A stretch of 64,000 bases of DNA from Amygdalobacter indicium (lineage in GTDB: Bacteria; Bacillota; Clostridia; Saccharofermentanales; Fastidiosipilaceae), in NCBI RefSeq assembly GCF_029101545.1, contig NZ_CP118866.1:186001-250000 (forward strand), in the 5' to 3' direction. The notes under the pieces were generated by a model. That model worked only from the letters and a program-made list of their open reading frames with translations. It made no database searches and was not told the DNA's origin. The translations under genes and the position numbers were made by a program. Shown here piece by piece: positions 43,611 to 52,977 of the stretch. Each line of letters opens with the position of its first letter. The stretch's first letter is position 1.

Positions 43611-44516
43611 ATGAAATTTCCTTTTTCAGAATATTGTGAGTGTTATAAAGATTTGCTGTTGCAATTTGCTAACGCCGTGCAAACGGGAGCAAGGTCTTCA
43701 ACGGCCGACGTGTCGACAACCTTTACCGCCGATTCAGTTATGTGTCGCCGGGCAGCAGCCTGTCTGGAATATTGGCAGAACATCGATTCCACGCAATATC
43801 GCGCCAAAGAGGCGGCAGCTGCAGCGGCAGAAAACATCAACCTGATTATAGCGCGCCGGCAGGAAAAAGGCCGGGGCAGATACGGCAGACATTTCTTTTC
43901 CCCTTTAGGCGGTCTTTACTTTTCTTTTATTTTACCGCCGGGAAAGTTGCCGTTGGCCTTATATACGCCTTTATTGGCGACGGCGCTGAGCGAGAGTCTG
44001 GCAAGTGTTTGTCAAAGGAATTGCCGTATCAAGTGGGTTAACGATCTTTATTGGCAAAAGAAAAAAGTGGCCGGTATTATTACGGAATTTGTCGCTTCCA
44101 AGCAGCCGCAGATTGTTTGCGGAATCGGCGTAAATTGGTGTGCGCCGCTTAACGCTTCACTGCCGCCGGAAATTGCCGGGAGAGTCGGTAATTTAGCTTT
44201 ACCGCTGGCGAACGCTAACTTACAGACAGCTTATCTCAGTGATTTACAAAGTGAGTTATTACTTGAGTTTTTCACGAAATTACAGCAGTATGAGGAGCAA
44301 CGGATTGACGCTGCCGGCGATTTTATGGAGCTGTATGAGGCGAAACTGTTAGGAAAGGGTGAACAGGTCCTTTTGTCCGACGGGCGAGAAGTTCTTTTGC
44401 AGGGAGTGGATCATAATGACGGTTCCTTGCTTGTTTATCAAGGGAAAAAGCAACTAAAAATCAATTCCGGAGAGGTGAGTTTACGTTTGGACGGCAATGA
44501 GGGTGTAAACTGGTAA
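43611..44516 (+). CDS. birA: Biotin--protein ligase
   Basis: The enzyme attaches biotin to carrier lysines with ATP. The 301-residue protein has the catalytic motif RRQEKGRGRYGRHFFSPLGG, KWVNDLYWQKKKVAGIITE and a C-terminal SH3-like domain. The N-terminal 50 residues lack a clear HTH, so it is probably a ligase only and not a repressor. ATG 43611 is chosen because GAGGAG lies eight bases before it. In this cluster its obvious target is the biotin carrier encoded at 52.6 kb. Confidence 0.85.
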   Translation: MKFPFSEYCECYKDLLLQFANAVQTGARSSTADVSTTFTADSVMCRRAAACLEYWQNIDSTQYRAKEAAAAAAENINLIIARRQEKGRGRYGRHFFSPLGGLYFSFILPPGKLPLALYTPLLATALSESLASVCQRNCRIKWVNDLYWQKKKVAGIITEFVASKQPQIVCGIGVNWCAPLNASLPPEIAGRVGNLALPLANANLQTAYLSDLQSELLLEFFTKLQQYEEQRIDAAGDFMELYEAKLLGKGEQVLLSDGREVLLQGVDHNDGSLLVYQGKKQLKINSGEVSLRLDGNEGVNW

Positions 44517-44548
44517 ATGTGAATTAATTAATGAAGGTGGTCTTTTTT

Positions 44549-45097
44549 ATGACAAATAGTAATTCTAATACGCAAAGCAGCAGGACCCGGGAATTGGTTT
44601 TAGCGGCAATTTTGGGCGTTTTAACCTTCCTCGGAACGTATATTTCCGTTCCCATGTATCCGGTGCCGATTACGTTGCAAACCTTGTTCGTTCTACTGAG
44701 CGGACTTTACCTGAGCCCTTATTTTGCGGCTTTATCCATGGCGGTATGCCTGATTTTGCGCTTGCTGATCGGCGGCTTTGCCGTTGTTGTCAGCCCGTCT
44801 TTCGGTTTCCTTATTGCTTTTATCGTGGCGGCTGTTGTTATAAGTAAGGTTCGGGGCGATAAAAAATTGAGTTATGTCAAGGCTGTCGGGTTGTTGGTAA
44901 TAGGCGAGATTATCCTGTATCTCATCGGCTTACCTTACATGACGGTGATTTTGAATGTCTACCTTGCTAAAAATTTAAGCGCTTTTACGTTGTTGAAAGT
45001 CGGCATGCTGTTATTTATTCCGGGTGATATTGTGAAATTACTTTTGGCGGCTTATGTCTATAAATGCTTGCCGCAACTGAAATTTTTGCAAAAATAA
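44549..45097 (+). CDS. bioY: Biotin transporter S component
   Basis: The 182-residue membrane protein has about six helices and the BioY pattern ISVPMYPVPITLQTLFVLLS, followed by PSFGFLIAFIVAA. BioY brings biotin in, alone or with an ECF motor. ATG 44549 is chosen because AAGGTGG lies upstream. No ECF ATPase is adjacent; the one at the left edge of the window is too distant to assign. It is convergent with citG, four bases apart. Confidence 0.9.
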   Translation: MTNSNSNTQSSRTRELVLAAILGVLTFLGTYISVPMYPVPITLQTLFVLLSGLYLSPYFAALSMAVCLILRLLIGGFAVVVSPSFGFLIAFIVAAVVISKVRGDKKLSYVKAVGLLVIGEIILYLIGLPYMTVILNVYLAKNLSAFTLLKVGMLLFIPGDIVKLLLAAYVYKCLPQLKFLQK

Positions 45098-45101
45098 GGG
45101 C

Positions 45102-45917
45102 TTAAAGCCATTGGTCTTTTAATTCGGCCAAACATTTGGTCAGACTGAATAAGTCGGCAACGCCGCCGGAAGACAGATTGTTACTGAGATAGTAATTATT
45201 CAAGTCTTCGGCGGCTTTTATTTGTTCTTCTGCTGTTAAAAGCAGAATTTGTCCGGCTGTTTGCTGCACATAGCGCAATTTTTCCAAACCGCCGCGTTTG
45301 AAAGTCGTGGTGTCGTCCGTTGTGGCGATGAGATAAAGTGTCAGTTGTAAATCGGACCAATCGGACTGCAGATACAGTTTTACAGTATTAAGCAACGGTC
45401 TGAAACCGGTGAGGGGCAAATGCCGAATGTCGGCCAAACCGGCGAGGTGAGAGAGACTGCTTCTGGAATAAGGCATTTGCACATAGTCTTTTTGTAAATC
45501 TTGCGCGAAATTGCTGATGTGTTCGCTCAGTGCCGCCCAACTTGTATTACTGACCCAAGCCTGCCAGAGGAAAAGTACGAGAAAAAGTAAACCTTTTTGC
45601 GTATTGACACCGCCGGTTAACTGCAGCAGCCGCTGCTCACAGTCCTGTCCCGCTTGCCGTAAAGTAAGAAAAGAGGCGGCAGCCGTCTGCGGCATTGTTG
45701 CCAATTCCTGACAGATAAAGCGCCCCGATTGCTGAAAAAGTTGAAAGTCCATATCCGTATGACAGCCGGAACTTACCGAATTTACACAACCGAAAGACAA
45801 ATTGCGCAGTAATTCTGCCGTCAAAGCGTTTTCCAAAGCGGCGATGAAAATTTTCAAAGAGGAAGTTCGGCAGTCGACAGGAGAATTTGAGCTTGAGCCG
45901 GGAACGGATAAATACAT
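45102..45917 (-). CDS. citG: Triphosphoribosyl-dephospho-CoA synthase, divergent
   Basis: The enzyme makes the precursor of the citrate lyase prosthetic group from ATP and dephospho-CoA. In 271 residues the later motifs are clear: SGCHTDMDFQLF, TGGVNTQKGLLF, ATTDDTTTFKRGG and LSSGGVADLF. The usual N-terminal motif TPKPGLVD is replaced by SFGCVNSV. The start at 45917 (MYLSVPG) has GAAGG seven bases upstream and is preferred to 45959. It is divergent from citX. Confidence 0.8.
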   Translation of the reverse strand: MYLSVPGSSSNSPVDCRTSSLKIFIAALENALTAELLRNLSFGCVNSVSSGCHTDMDFQLFQQSGRFICQELATMPQTAAASFLTLRQAGQDCEQRLLQLTGGVNTQKGLLFLVLFLWQAWVSNTSWAALSEHISNFAQDLQKDYVQMPYSRSSLSHLAGLADIRHLPLTGFRPLLNTVKLYLQSDWSDLQLTLYLIATTDDTTTFKRGGLEKLRYVQQTAGQILLLTAEEQIKAAEDLNNYYLSNNLSSGGVADLFSLTKCLAELKDQWL

Positions 45918-45972
45918 TAATTTGCCTTCTTTGCTATACTGATTTTCATAATTTAACATAAGGAGAGATTAC

Positions 45973-46518
45973 ATGACAAGCGAACTTTTTGCTGCAGGAG
46001 AAGCTGTGGATTTACTGACGGTTTTGCAGCGTCGGGAAGAAAGAGTGGCCGTATATGCCGCAATCTGGCGGAAAATTCCGACAGCTACTGTTATTTCTCT
46101 TAAACTTAATTTACCCGGTCCAATTAAAAATAATCATTTAATTCTGCACTGCTTCGATAAATTGCTGCTGCAGGCGGAAAAAGCGGCGGCAGAGGCCGGA
46201 TTGACATATCAACAAATGACAGATTGGCGCAAGGCAATTACCGGACCGGAACTTATCTGGTGGGCGCAAGGCGCCGCTTCGGCCTGGAAACAGTGGGCGA
46301 TAAATTTGGAAACAGCTACGCCGGCCGGTCGCCTGCTGGATATCGACGTTCTGACAATTAACGGGGCGCTCAGCCGCAAAGACTTGGGTATTGCGCCCAG
46401 ACGTTGCTTTTTATGTCAGCAGGAAGCGAAAGTTTGTGCCCGCTCCCGGAAACATACGGTAGCGGCAATGCAGGCGCAAATTGATTTAATTTGTCGCCGG
46501 GACGGATTGTTTAAGTAA
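45973..46518 (+). CDS. citX: Apo-citrate lyase phosphoribosyl-dephospho-CoA transferase
   Basis: The enzyme transfers the prosthetic group to the citrate lyase acyl carrier CitD. The 181-residue protein ends with the CitX signature: GRLLDIDVLT, SRKDLGIAPRRCFLCQQEAK and CARSRKHTV. GGAGAG precedes the ATG. It leads the citDEF genes but citD has its own promoter. Confidence 0.9.
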   Translation: MTSELFAAGEAVDLLTVLQRREERVAVYAAIWRKIPTATVISLKLNLPGPIKNNHLILHCFDKLLLQAEKAAAEAGLTYQQMTDWRKAITGPELIWWAQGAASAWKQWAINLETATPAGRLLDIDVLTINGALSRKDLGIAPRRCFLCQQEAKVCARSRKHTVAAMQAQIDLICRRDGLFK

Positions 46519-46594
46519 ATTCTTTTTTTAGACAAGTTGTACAAAAGCCGTGTTTTTTCAATGCTTTTTCTCAGACATATTTGCTGTCGCTCCG

Positions 46595-46622
46595 TTTGAA
46601 TAAGGGTATTTCTCTCTATAAT
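46595..46622 (+). promoter_or_regulatory. Promoter of citDEF
   Basis: -35 TTTGAA (46595-46600), a 16-bp spacer and a perfect -10 TATAAT (46617-46622) lie about 37 bp before citD. They fit a separate start for the structural citrate lyase genes. Confidence 0.65.
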
Positions 46623-46658
46623 GAAATGACACAAATACTTGTAAGGAGGCAACAAATT

Positions 46659-46958
46659 ATGAAATTGTTGCAGGCTTCAATGGCCGGTACCTTGGAATCC
46701 AGTGATGCTTTAGTCACTGTGGAACCGGCAAAAGCTGAGGAGAATGAGGTTGAGATTGATAGTTCCGTTTACGCTCAATTCGGTGAACAAATTCGGCAAA
46801 CCGCATATGATGTATTGACAAAATTAGCTGTCAGCGGTGCTAAAGTGCATATTCAGGACAAGGGTGCGTTGGATTGTACTTTGCGTGCCAGAATAGAAAC
46901 GGCGTTATATCGTGCCAGCGGGCAAACGGAGAATTTACCGTGGGGGACTGAATTATGA
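46659..46958 (+). CDS. citD: Citrate lyase acyl carrier protein (gamma)
   Basis: The 99-residue protein carries the prosthetic group on the serine in AGTLESSDALVTVEP (about Ser14). ATG 46659 is chosen because AAGGAGG lies nine bases upstream and the resulting protein starts MKLLQASMAG like other CitD. Its stop overlaps the citE start (ATGA). Confidence 0.95.
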   Translation: MKLLQASMAGTLESSDALVTVEPAKAEENEVEIDSSVYAQFGEQIRQTAYDVLTKLAVSGAKVHIQDKGALDCTLRARIETALYRASGQTENLPWGTEL

Positions 46959-47848
46959 GAAGAGAAATTCGTCGAACCATGATGTTTTTGAATTGCCAAA
47001 AAGCTTCTCTGGTTAAAGATCCTTATATTTATGAACCTGATTGTGTGATCTTGGATTTGGAAGATGCCGTTGCGGCGCAGGAAAAAGATTCTGCCCGTTT
47101 CCAACTTTACAATACTTTGAAATATTTAGATTATCGCCAAACAGAACGCTGGGTACGGATTAACGGTGTCGATACGCCTTATTTTAAGGAAGATATTCGA
47201 GCGGCAGTTGCCGGTAAAGCCGACGGTATTCGTATCCCTGTCTGTGAGTCGGCAGCCGACGTGAAAGTCGTGGAAAATCTGGTCAGTGCGGCGGAAGAAG
47301 AATTCGGCCTGCCTGTAGGTAGTACGCTTTTAATGGCGGCCTTGGAATCACCTAAAGGTGTACTGAATGCTTTCTCTATTGCTGCAGCTACTCCCAGAAT
47401 GATGGGAATTGCCTTGTCGGCCGGCGATTTTACCAGAACAATGCATGCCAAACATACCAAAACAGGCGAGGAACTGTTTGCCGCCCGCGGTCAAATTGTT
47501 TTAGCGGCCCGCGCTGCCGGCGTGATGTGCTTTGATACGGTGCATACGGATTTGGATGACTTGGACAGCTTGCGCCGGGAAACGGAATTAATTTGTAATA
47601 TGGGCTTTGACGGCAAGTCGGTAATTAATCCGAAACAAATTGCCGTTATTCACGACGTTTTCAATCCTACAGCCAAAGAAATCAAGCATGCCGAACATAT
47701 ATTGTTGGCGCTGAGTGCCAATAAGGCTAAAGGTATCGGTGTCATGGTTGTTGACGGCAAGATGATTGATATTGCCATGAAGGAAGGCGCCGAAAGAACG
47801 CTTAAACTTGCCAAAGTGACAGGATTGTATAAGGGAGATTTAGTATGA
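46955..47848 (+). CDS. citE: Citrate lyase beta subunit (citryl-ACP lyase)
   Basis: The subunit splits citryl-ACP into acetyl-ACP and oxaloacetate with Mg2+. The 297-residue TIM-barrel protein has DCVILDLEDAVAAQEKDSAR, VNGVDTPYFKED-like RINGVDTPYF, MAALESPKGVLNAF and DGKSVINPKQI. It is coupled to citD and citF by four-base overlaps. Confidence 0.95.
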   Translation: MRREIRRTMMFLNCQKASLVKDPYIYEPDCVILDLEDAVAAQEKDSARFQLYNTLKYLDYRQTERWVRINGVDTPYFKEDIRAAVAGKADGIRIPVCESAADVKVVENLVSAAEEEFGLPVGSTLLMAALESPKGVLNAFSIAAATPRMMGIALSAGDFTRTMHAKHTKTGEELFAARGQIVLAARAAGVMCFDTVHTDLDDLDSLRRETELICNMGFDGKSVINPKQIAVIHDVFNPTAKEIKHAEHILLALSANKAKGIGVMVVDGKMIDIAMKEGAERTLKLAKVTGLYKGDLV

Positions 47849-49389
47849 AAAATAAAGTCGGGCGTGAAATACCGGAAGAGTTTTTGCAAAATGGAGTTGA
47901 GGTCTTTCAAGGGCAATATTATCGGGATAATTATGAGTATACTAAAGCCGCACCGACAGTTAGAGCTTATGTCAAACCGGATCGCAATAAATTGCAAAAC
48001 AGTTTAAGAGAAACGATTCTCGCTTTGAATCTCAAAGATGGGATGACGCTCAGTTTTCACCATCATTTTAGAAACGGTGACTACATTTGTGCGCAGGTTA
48101 TGGAGATTATTCACGAACTGGGAATTAAAAATTTGTTTATCTGTGCCTCAAGTTTAGGTAAAGCTCAGGCTAATTTAGTGCCGATGTTGGAGGATGGTAC
48201 GATTACAGGTATATCTACCAGCGGCGTTCGGGACGAAATCGGACGGGCCATTTCGGAAGGCAAATTAGCTGAACCGGCTTGGATTCGCACCCACGGCGGT
48301 CGCGTCAGAGCCATTGAAACGGGGCAGATTAAGATTGATGTGGCTTTTATCGGCGCGGCTTCCTGTGATGTTTACGGCAACGCTTCCGGCAAAGGAGGCA
48401 AGAGCGAATGCGGCGTTTTATCTTACGCCGATGTTGATGCTAAATATGCCGATAAAGTTGTGGTGATTACCGATAATGTCGTTCCCGGTGTTAATATGCC
48501 GGCGTCCATTAAGGGAATTGATGTCGATTATGTCGTTAAAGTGGATCAAGTCGGTGATCCGGCCAAAATTGCCGGCGGTGCAATTCGGATGACAAAAGAT
48601 CCGCGCGAGCTGAAAATGGCTGCATATTGTGCTCAGGTTGTAGCAGCAACGCAGTGGTTCAAGGACGGCTTTTCTTTCCAAACCGGTGCCGGCGGTGCCT
48701 CTTTGGCCGTGACGCAATTTTTGCGTTCCTATATGGACGAAGCGAATATCAAAATGGGCTGGGGCATGGGCGGCATTACGGAGCCGATGGTCGATATGCT
48801 GCATCAGGGATATATTCGGGCCTTATTGGATGATCAGGCTTTCGATATTCCGGCAGTCAAATCGGTGCATAGCGATCCGACCCATTATGAAATTTCCTGC
48901 TCCGAGTATGCCAATCCTCTGAATAAGGGCGCTTATGTCAATTACCTTGATTATGTAATTTTGGGCGCTTTGGAAATTGATACTAACTTTAATGTGAATG
49001 TTGTTCAAGGCTCAGACGGCTTGATTCAAGGTGCACCCGGCGGCCATCCGGATACGGCAGCAGGAGCAAAATGTACGATTATCGTCGCCCCGCTTTTGCG
49101 CAGCCGCTTAGCTACCGTCAGAAGAGAATTAACTTCCGTTACTACCCCGGGTGAGAGTGTAGATGTGCTGGTGACCGATTACGGAATTGCCGTCAATCCG
49201 CGCAGACAGGATATTTTACAACAACTGCAAAAGACCGATTTACCGTTATGCTCGATTGAAGAACTGGTAGAGACGGCGGAGAAAATCTGCGGTCGGCCGG
49301 AACCGATTAAATTTACGGATAAGGTTGTCGCTTTAGTCGAATATCGTGACGGTACATTGATCGATGTAATTCGGCAGGTAAAAAAATAA
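47845..49389 (+). CDS. citF: Citrate lyase alpha subunit (citrate:ACP transferase)
   Basis: The subunit exchanges acetate for citrate on the carrier. The 514-residue CoA-transferase-like protein has LSFHHHFRNGDYI, SGKGGKSECGVLSYADVDAK-type text, and VQGSDGLIQGAPGGHPDTAA. GGGAG precedes the overlapping ATG. Length is normal for the family. Confidence 0.95.
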   Translation: MKNKVGREIPEEFLQNGVEVFQGQYYRDNYEYTKAAPTVRAYVKPDRNKLQNSLRETILALNLKDGMTLSFHHHFRNGDYICAQVMEIIHELGIKNLFICASSLGKAQANLVPMLEDGTITGISTSGVRDEIGRAISEGKLAEPAWIRTHGGRVRAIETGQIKIDVAFIGAASCDVYGNASGKGGKSECGVLSYADVDAKYADKVVVITDNVVPGVNMPASIKGIDVDYVVKVDQVGDPAKIAGGAIRMTKDPRELKMAAYCAQVVAATQWFKDGFSFQTGAGGASLAVTQFLRSYMDEANIKMGWGMGGITEPMVDMLHQGYIRALLDDQAFDIPAVKSVHSDPTHYEISCSEYANPLNKGAYVNYLDYVILGALEIDTNFNVNVVQGSDGLIQGAPGGHPDTAAGAKCTIIVAPLLRSRLATVRRELTSVTTPGESVDVLVTDYGIAVNPRRQDILQQLQKTDLPLCSIEELVETAEKICGRPEPIKFTDKVVALVEYRDGTLIDVIRQVKK

Positions 49390-49461
49390 TTTGATTAAGA
49401 AATATTGAGAAAAAACACGCATGCAGCGTCGGAGGTCAGCTGCATTGTGCAGGAGGATTTT

Positions 49462-50796
49462 ATGGACGAAAAGAGGATTAATGCAGCCAAAGGTTTGAAA
49501 CTTTTCGGCGCACCGTGGTATATAACTATAGTTGCCTGTATTGTTGTTTGGGGCGCTATGTTTACCGGTGTTTTAGGAACGGATATGTCGTCAACCATGG
49601 CTTTGATGTTGGCGATCGGTGTACCTCTTTATGAAATAGGTAAACGGATTCCTATTTGGAACAGCTATATCGGCGGCGGTATCTTATTAGCTTTCTTAGG
49701 TACGGCGGTTTTGACGCATTTTGCGGTTATTCCGGACAAATACGTTAAATCTATCGATGTATTTACGGGCAAAACCGGTTTTCTGACCGTCTTTATTGTC
49801 ATTTTAATTACCGGCTCGGTTCTGTCATTAGATCGGCATACGCTTTTGAAAAGCTTTGTCGGTTATTTCCCGGCAATTTTAGGCGGCGTGGCGGCGGCTA
49901 TGATTTGCGGAATAATAGCCGGACTGTTCTTTAATATCAGCCCTTATCGGATTATAACGCACTATGTTCTGCCGATTATGGGCGGCGGTAACGGCGGTGG
50001 AGCTGTGCCTCTGTCACAAATGTATGAAAGTGTTACCGGCAGAAGTAAAGATGAATATTATAATTTTGCTGTTATCATTTTGACTATTGTGAATATTTAC
50101 GCTATTTTGACCGCTGCTTTTTTGAACAAATTAGGTAATTATAAGAAAAGCCTGACGGGTGATAAATTCACTTTATTGCGTAATGACAAGGCGGCTGTTA
50201 AAGAAAAGAAAGAGGAAATTGTTCCGAGTCTTGCCGATATCGCCGGCGGTTTCCTGTTATCTTTCACCGCTTATGCTGCCGGTTTACTTTTAAGTAAATA
50301 TATTTTGCCGCTGGTAACAACGGCTCTCTTCGGCAAAGCAGTAAAAATTCACGCTTTGGCCTGTATGATTCTATTGGTTGTTATTTTGGCAGCGACCGGT
50401 GTAGTGCCGGAAGGTGTACGGATGGGCGCTAAGAGAATTCAAAACTTCTTCTCCGGCAGTATGACGTTGGTTATCATGGTCGGCGTCGGTGTCGATATGA
50501 GTATCGACGAATTGATTAACGCTGTTACTTCCTTGAGCAATATTGTAATTCCGCTGTTTATTGTTATCGGCGCAATTATCGGCTCGGCAGTAGTAGGATA
50601 TTTTGTCGGATTTTACCCGATTGACACAGCCGTCACCGCCGGATTATGCATGGCCAACCGCGGCGGTTCGGGAGACTTGGCTGTTTTGGGAGCTGCTGAA
50701 AGAATGGGCTTAATGGCTTATGCTCAGCTCTCCAGCCGTTTGGGCGGCGCAATCATCCTGATTATCGGCTCGATTTGCTTTGCCTTTATGTTGTAA
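49462..50796 (+). CDS. citS: 2HCT-family citrate:Na+ symporter
   Basis: The 444-residue transporter of the 2-hydroxycarboxylate family has about 11 membrane helices and both reentrant-loop GGxG motifs: GGGNGGGAVPLSQMYE (first half) and NRGGSGDLAVLG (second half). It takes up citrate with Na+. ATG 49462 is chosen because GGAGG lies just upstream. It could be a citrate or malate member; the cluster settles on citrate. Confidence 0.9.
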   Translation: MDEKRINAAKGLKLFGAPWYITIVACIVVWGAMFTGVLGTDMSSTMALMLAIGVPLYEIGKRIPIWNSYIGGGILLAFLGTAVLTHFAVIPDKYVKSIDVFTGKTGFLTVFIVILITGSVLSLDRHTLLKSFVGYFPAILGGVAAAMICGIIAGLFFNISPYRIITHYVLPIMGGGNGGGAVPLSQMYESVTGRSKDEYYNFAVIILTIVNIYAILTAAFLNKLGNYKKSLTGDKFTLLRNDKAAVKEKKEEIVPSLADIAGGFLLSFTAYAAGLLLSKYILPLVTTALFGKAVKIHALACMILLVVILAATGVVPEGVRMGAKRIQNFFSGSMTLVIMVGVGVDMSIDELINAVTSLSNIVIPLFIVIGAIIGSAVVGYFVGFYPIDTAVTAGLCMANRGGSGDLAVLGAAERMGLMAYAQLSSRLGGAIILIIGSICFAFML

Positions 50797-50805
50797 ACTG
50801 TTATC

Positions 50806-50834
50806 AGCCCATAGTTTGCTTGGAGCTATGGGCT
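50806..50834 (+). promoter_or_regulatory. Perfect 9-bp stem-loop between citS and oadA
   Basis: Arms AGCCCATAG (50806-50814) and CTATGGGCT (50826-50834) are perfect, with an 11-base loop and no T tract. It is likely a message-processing or stabilising hairpin inside the operon. Confidence 0.55.
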
Positions 50835-50852
50835 ATATTGTGAAGGAGTGTT

Positions 50853-52298
50853 ATGACAGAAATTTTTATCAATGATGTTACCGTGCGTGACGGCAATCAA
50901 TCGCTTTTAGCAACCAGAATGGAAATGGCGGATATCCTGGCTTTAGTCGGCAAATTGGACAAAGTCGGTTTCCATGCGTTGGAAGTTTGGGGCGGTGCAA
51001 CTTTTGATGCCGCTTATCGCTTTTTACATACTGATGCCTGGGATAATCTGCGGGCCATCAAAAAAGCTTGCCCCAATACTAAATTATCTATGCTTTTGCG
51101 CGGCCAGAACTTAGTCGGTTATCGCCATTACGACAACGATACTTTAGAGAGATTTATCAAACTGGCAATTCATAACGGCATGAATATTATTCGTTGTTTC
51201 GACGCTTTGAATGATCCGGAAAATGTAAAAAACGCTTTTAAATTTATTAAGAAGCATGGAGGCGAAGTGCAAGCGGCAATTGCTTATACACTCAGTCCGG
51301 TACACAATAATGACTATTATGCCGATTTGGTTAAAAAATACATTGCATTAGGTGCAGATTCTATTTGTATTAAAGATATGGCCGGTATTCTTACCCCGCA
51401 AAATGCCTTCGAGCTTATCAGCAGCTTGCGGAAAATTACTGATTTGCCGCTGGACTTGCATACACATGCGACAGCCAATACAAGCAGCCTGGTGATGGAG
51501 CAGGCGCTGGCAGCAGGCGTCGACATTGTGGACGGCTGTATCTCACCTTTTTCCGGCGGTACGGCTCATTTAGCGGAAGAAACCATTCTGGAAATTGCCA
51601 AATTAACGCATCGCAGCTGTAACTTGAATTTGTCAGCTTTATCCGAGGCTTATGACCTGGCCAATAAATTAGCCGATAAGTATATTAAGCGCGGCGATTA
51701 TCGGACCAGAGCTTTAATACCCAATCCCAAAATTCTTACCTATCAGGTCCCAGGCGGCATGCTGACCAACTTAATCAGCCAGTTGGAGCAACAAAATGCC
51801 GTTCAACGCCTGGAAGAAGTGCTGCAGGAAGTGCCGCGGGTAAGAAAAGATTTGGGCTATCCGCCTTTAGTCACACCTTTGTCGCAAATGGTCGGAACGC
51901 AGGCGGTTCTGAACGTTTTATTAGGCGAACGTTATAAAATGGCACCTAAAGAAATTAAAGATTATTGTCAAGGATTTTATGGCCAGGCTCCGGCACCTTT
52001 GAATCAGGAAGTCAAAGAAAAAATCTTAAAAGGAGTAAAACGGGAAGTGCCTGTGCCCGTGGACGATTTGCCGTCGGCTTATCCGGCAGCTGAAGCGGAA
52101 TTGACAGCTGAATTGGGACGGCAGGTAAGTGAGGAAGAAGTTGTCAGCTACATTGTTTTCCCGCAACAAGTTCTGTCTTACTTAAAATCACGCAATCAAA
52201 CGGAAGCTGCTGTCGCCGGACAGGAAACGAAAAAAAATGAGGCGGGCGCGACGGAAACTTTTAATTTGTATTTGCCGGAAGGAGGAGATTGCGCATGA
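50853..52298 (+). CDS. oadA: Oxaloacetate decarboxylase alpha chain (carboxyltransferase)
   Basis: It moves the carboxyl group of oxaloacetate to biotin. The 481-residue protein begins FINDVTVRDGNQSLLATRME (HMGL-like barrel with the metal-binding Asp), with RGQNLVGYRHY and DLPLDLHTHATANTSSLVME, then the PYC_OADA conserved domain. Unlike many OadA it lacks a C-terminal biotinyl domain; a separate carrier is encoded nearby. AAGGAG precedes the ATG. Confidence 0.9.
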   Translation: MTEIFINDVTVRDGNQSLLATRMEMADILALVGKLDKVGFHALEVWGGATFDAAYRFLHTDAWDNLRAIKKACPNTKLSMLLRGQNLVGYRHYDNDTLERFIKLAIHNGMNIIRCFDALNDPENVKNAFKFIKKHGGEVQAAIAYTLSPVHNNDYYADLVKKYIALGADSICIKDMAGILTPQNAFELISSLRKITDLPLDLHTHATANTSSLVMEQALAAGVDIVDGCISPFSGGTAHLAEETILEIAKLTHRSCNLNLSALSEAYDLANKLADKYIKRGDYRTRALIPNPKILTYQVPGGMLTNLISQLEQQNAVQRLEEVLQEVPRVRKDLGYPPLVTPLSQMVGTQAVLNVLLGERYKMAPKEIKDYCQGFYGQAPAPLNQEVKEKILKGVKREVPVPVDDLPSAYPAAEAELTAELGRQVSEEEVVSYIVFPQQVLSYLKSRNQTEAAVAGQETKKNEAGATETFNLYLPEGGDCA

Positions 52299-52597
52299 TC
52301 AATTTGAATCATATGACCGTTCTTGAAGGCTTCGTCCTGTCCTTATTTATTATCCTGATTGTTTTTCTCATACTGTGGCTGCTGTCGCTGATCCTCAGTT
52401 TGTTGAAGTATTTACCGTCTGCAGCCGGCACTGAAACTGCCGAAAAAGCGAAAAAAGGCGGCGCAACGTTGCAAGCGGCAGCTGCCGGTGATACGGATCG
52501 GGAAGAATATATGGTTGCGGTATTGACGGCAGCCTGTGTGGCGAAACGGACGTTGCAGAAAGATGTTCGGATTATAAGTTGCAAGCGGATAAAGTAA
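52295..52597 (+). CDS. oadG: Oxaloacetate decarboxylase gamma-type membrane subunit
   Basis: The 100-residue protein has one membrane helix (VLEGFVLSLFIILIVFLILW), an Ala-rich linker and a C-terminal tail with EYMVAVLTAACVA, the usual OadG/MmdD arrangement. It holds the alpha chain and carrier at the beta pump. ATG 52295 follows GGAGGAG. It overlaps the oadA stop. Confidence 0.8.
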   Translation: MINLNHMTVLEGFVLSLFIILIVFLILWLLSLILSLLKYLPSAAGTETAEKAKKGGATLQAAAAGDTDREEYMVAVLTAACVAKRTLQKDVRIISCKRIK

Positions 52598-52621
52598 TGC
52601 AGTAAGAGATAGGAGTAAGAA

Positions 52622-52969
52622 ATGAAAACATACAAAGTCAAGGTAAACGGTAAAGAATATTTAGTAGAGCTGGAAGAAGTCGAGAATGCTCCGGCAGCGA
52701 CAGCTGCGCAACCGCAAGCGGCAACGCCGGCAACCAGCAGCCAAACAACGGCTCAAGGTGAAGTTGTCAAGGCCCCAATCCAGGGAACAGTTTTTAAGCT
52801 GTTGAAGCAGCCGGGAGATACAGTCGCAGCGGGCGACGCAGTCATGATTATCGAAGCGATGAAGATGGAAAATGAGATTCCGGCACCCCGTGCCGGCAAA
52901 ATTACCGCAATTATGGTAACAACCGGACAACAGGTTGACAACAACGCTCCGCTTTTCAGCTTGATGTAG
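52622..52969 (+). CDS. Biotin carrier protein of the decarboxylase
   Basis: The 115-residue protein has an N-terminal strand region, an Ala/Pro/Thr-rich flexible linker (about 20-45) and a biotinyl domain with the biotinylation motif IEAMKMENEI (Lys about 81). It corresponds to MmdC/GcdC-type carriers. The substrate biotin and the ligase BirA come from genes in the same cluster. AGGAG precedes the ATG. Confidence 0.9.
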   Translation: MKTYKVKVNGKEYLVELEEVENAPAATAAQPQAATPATSSQTTAQGEVVKAPIQGTVFKLLKQPGDTVAAGDAVMIIEAMKMENEIPAPRAGKITAIMVTTGQQVDNNAPLFSLM

Positions 52970-52977
52970 GTGACTGT

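Noticed and set aside
44517..44548. Biotin riboswitch or BirA operator before bioY
   Set aside because: The gap is too short and shows no palindrome, and this BirA lacks a visible HTH.
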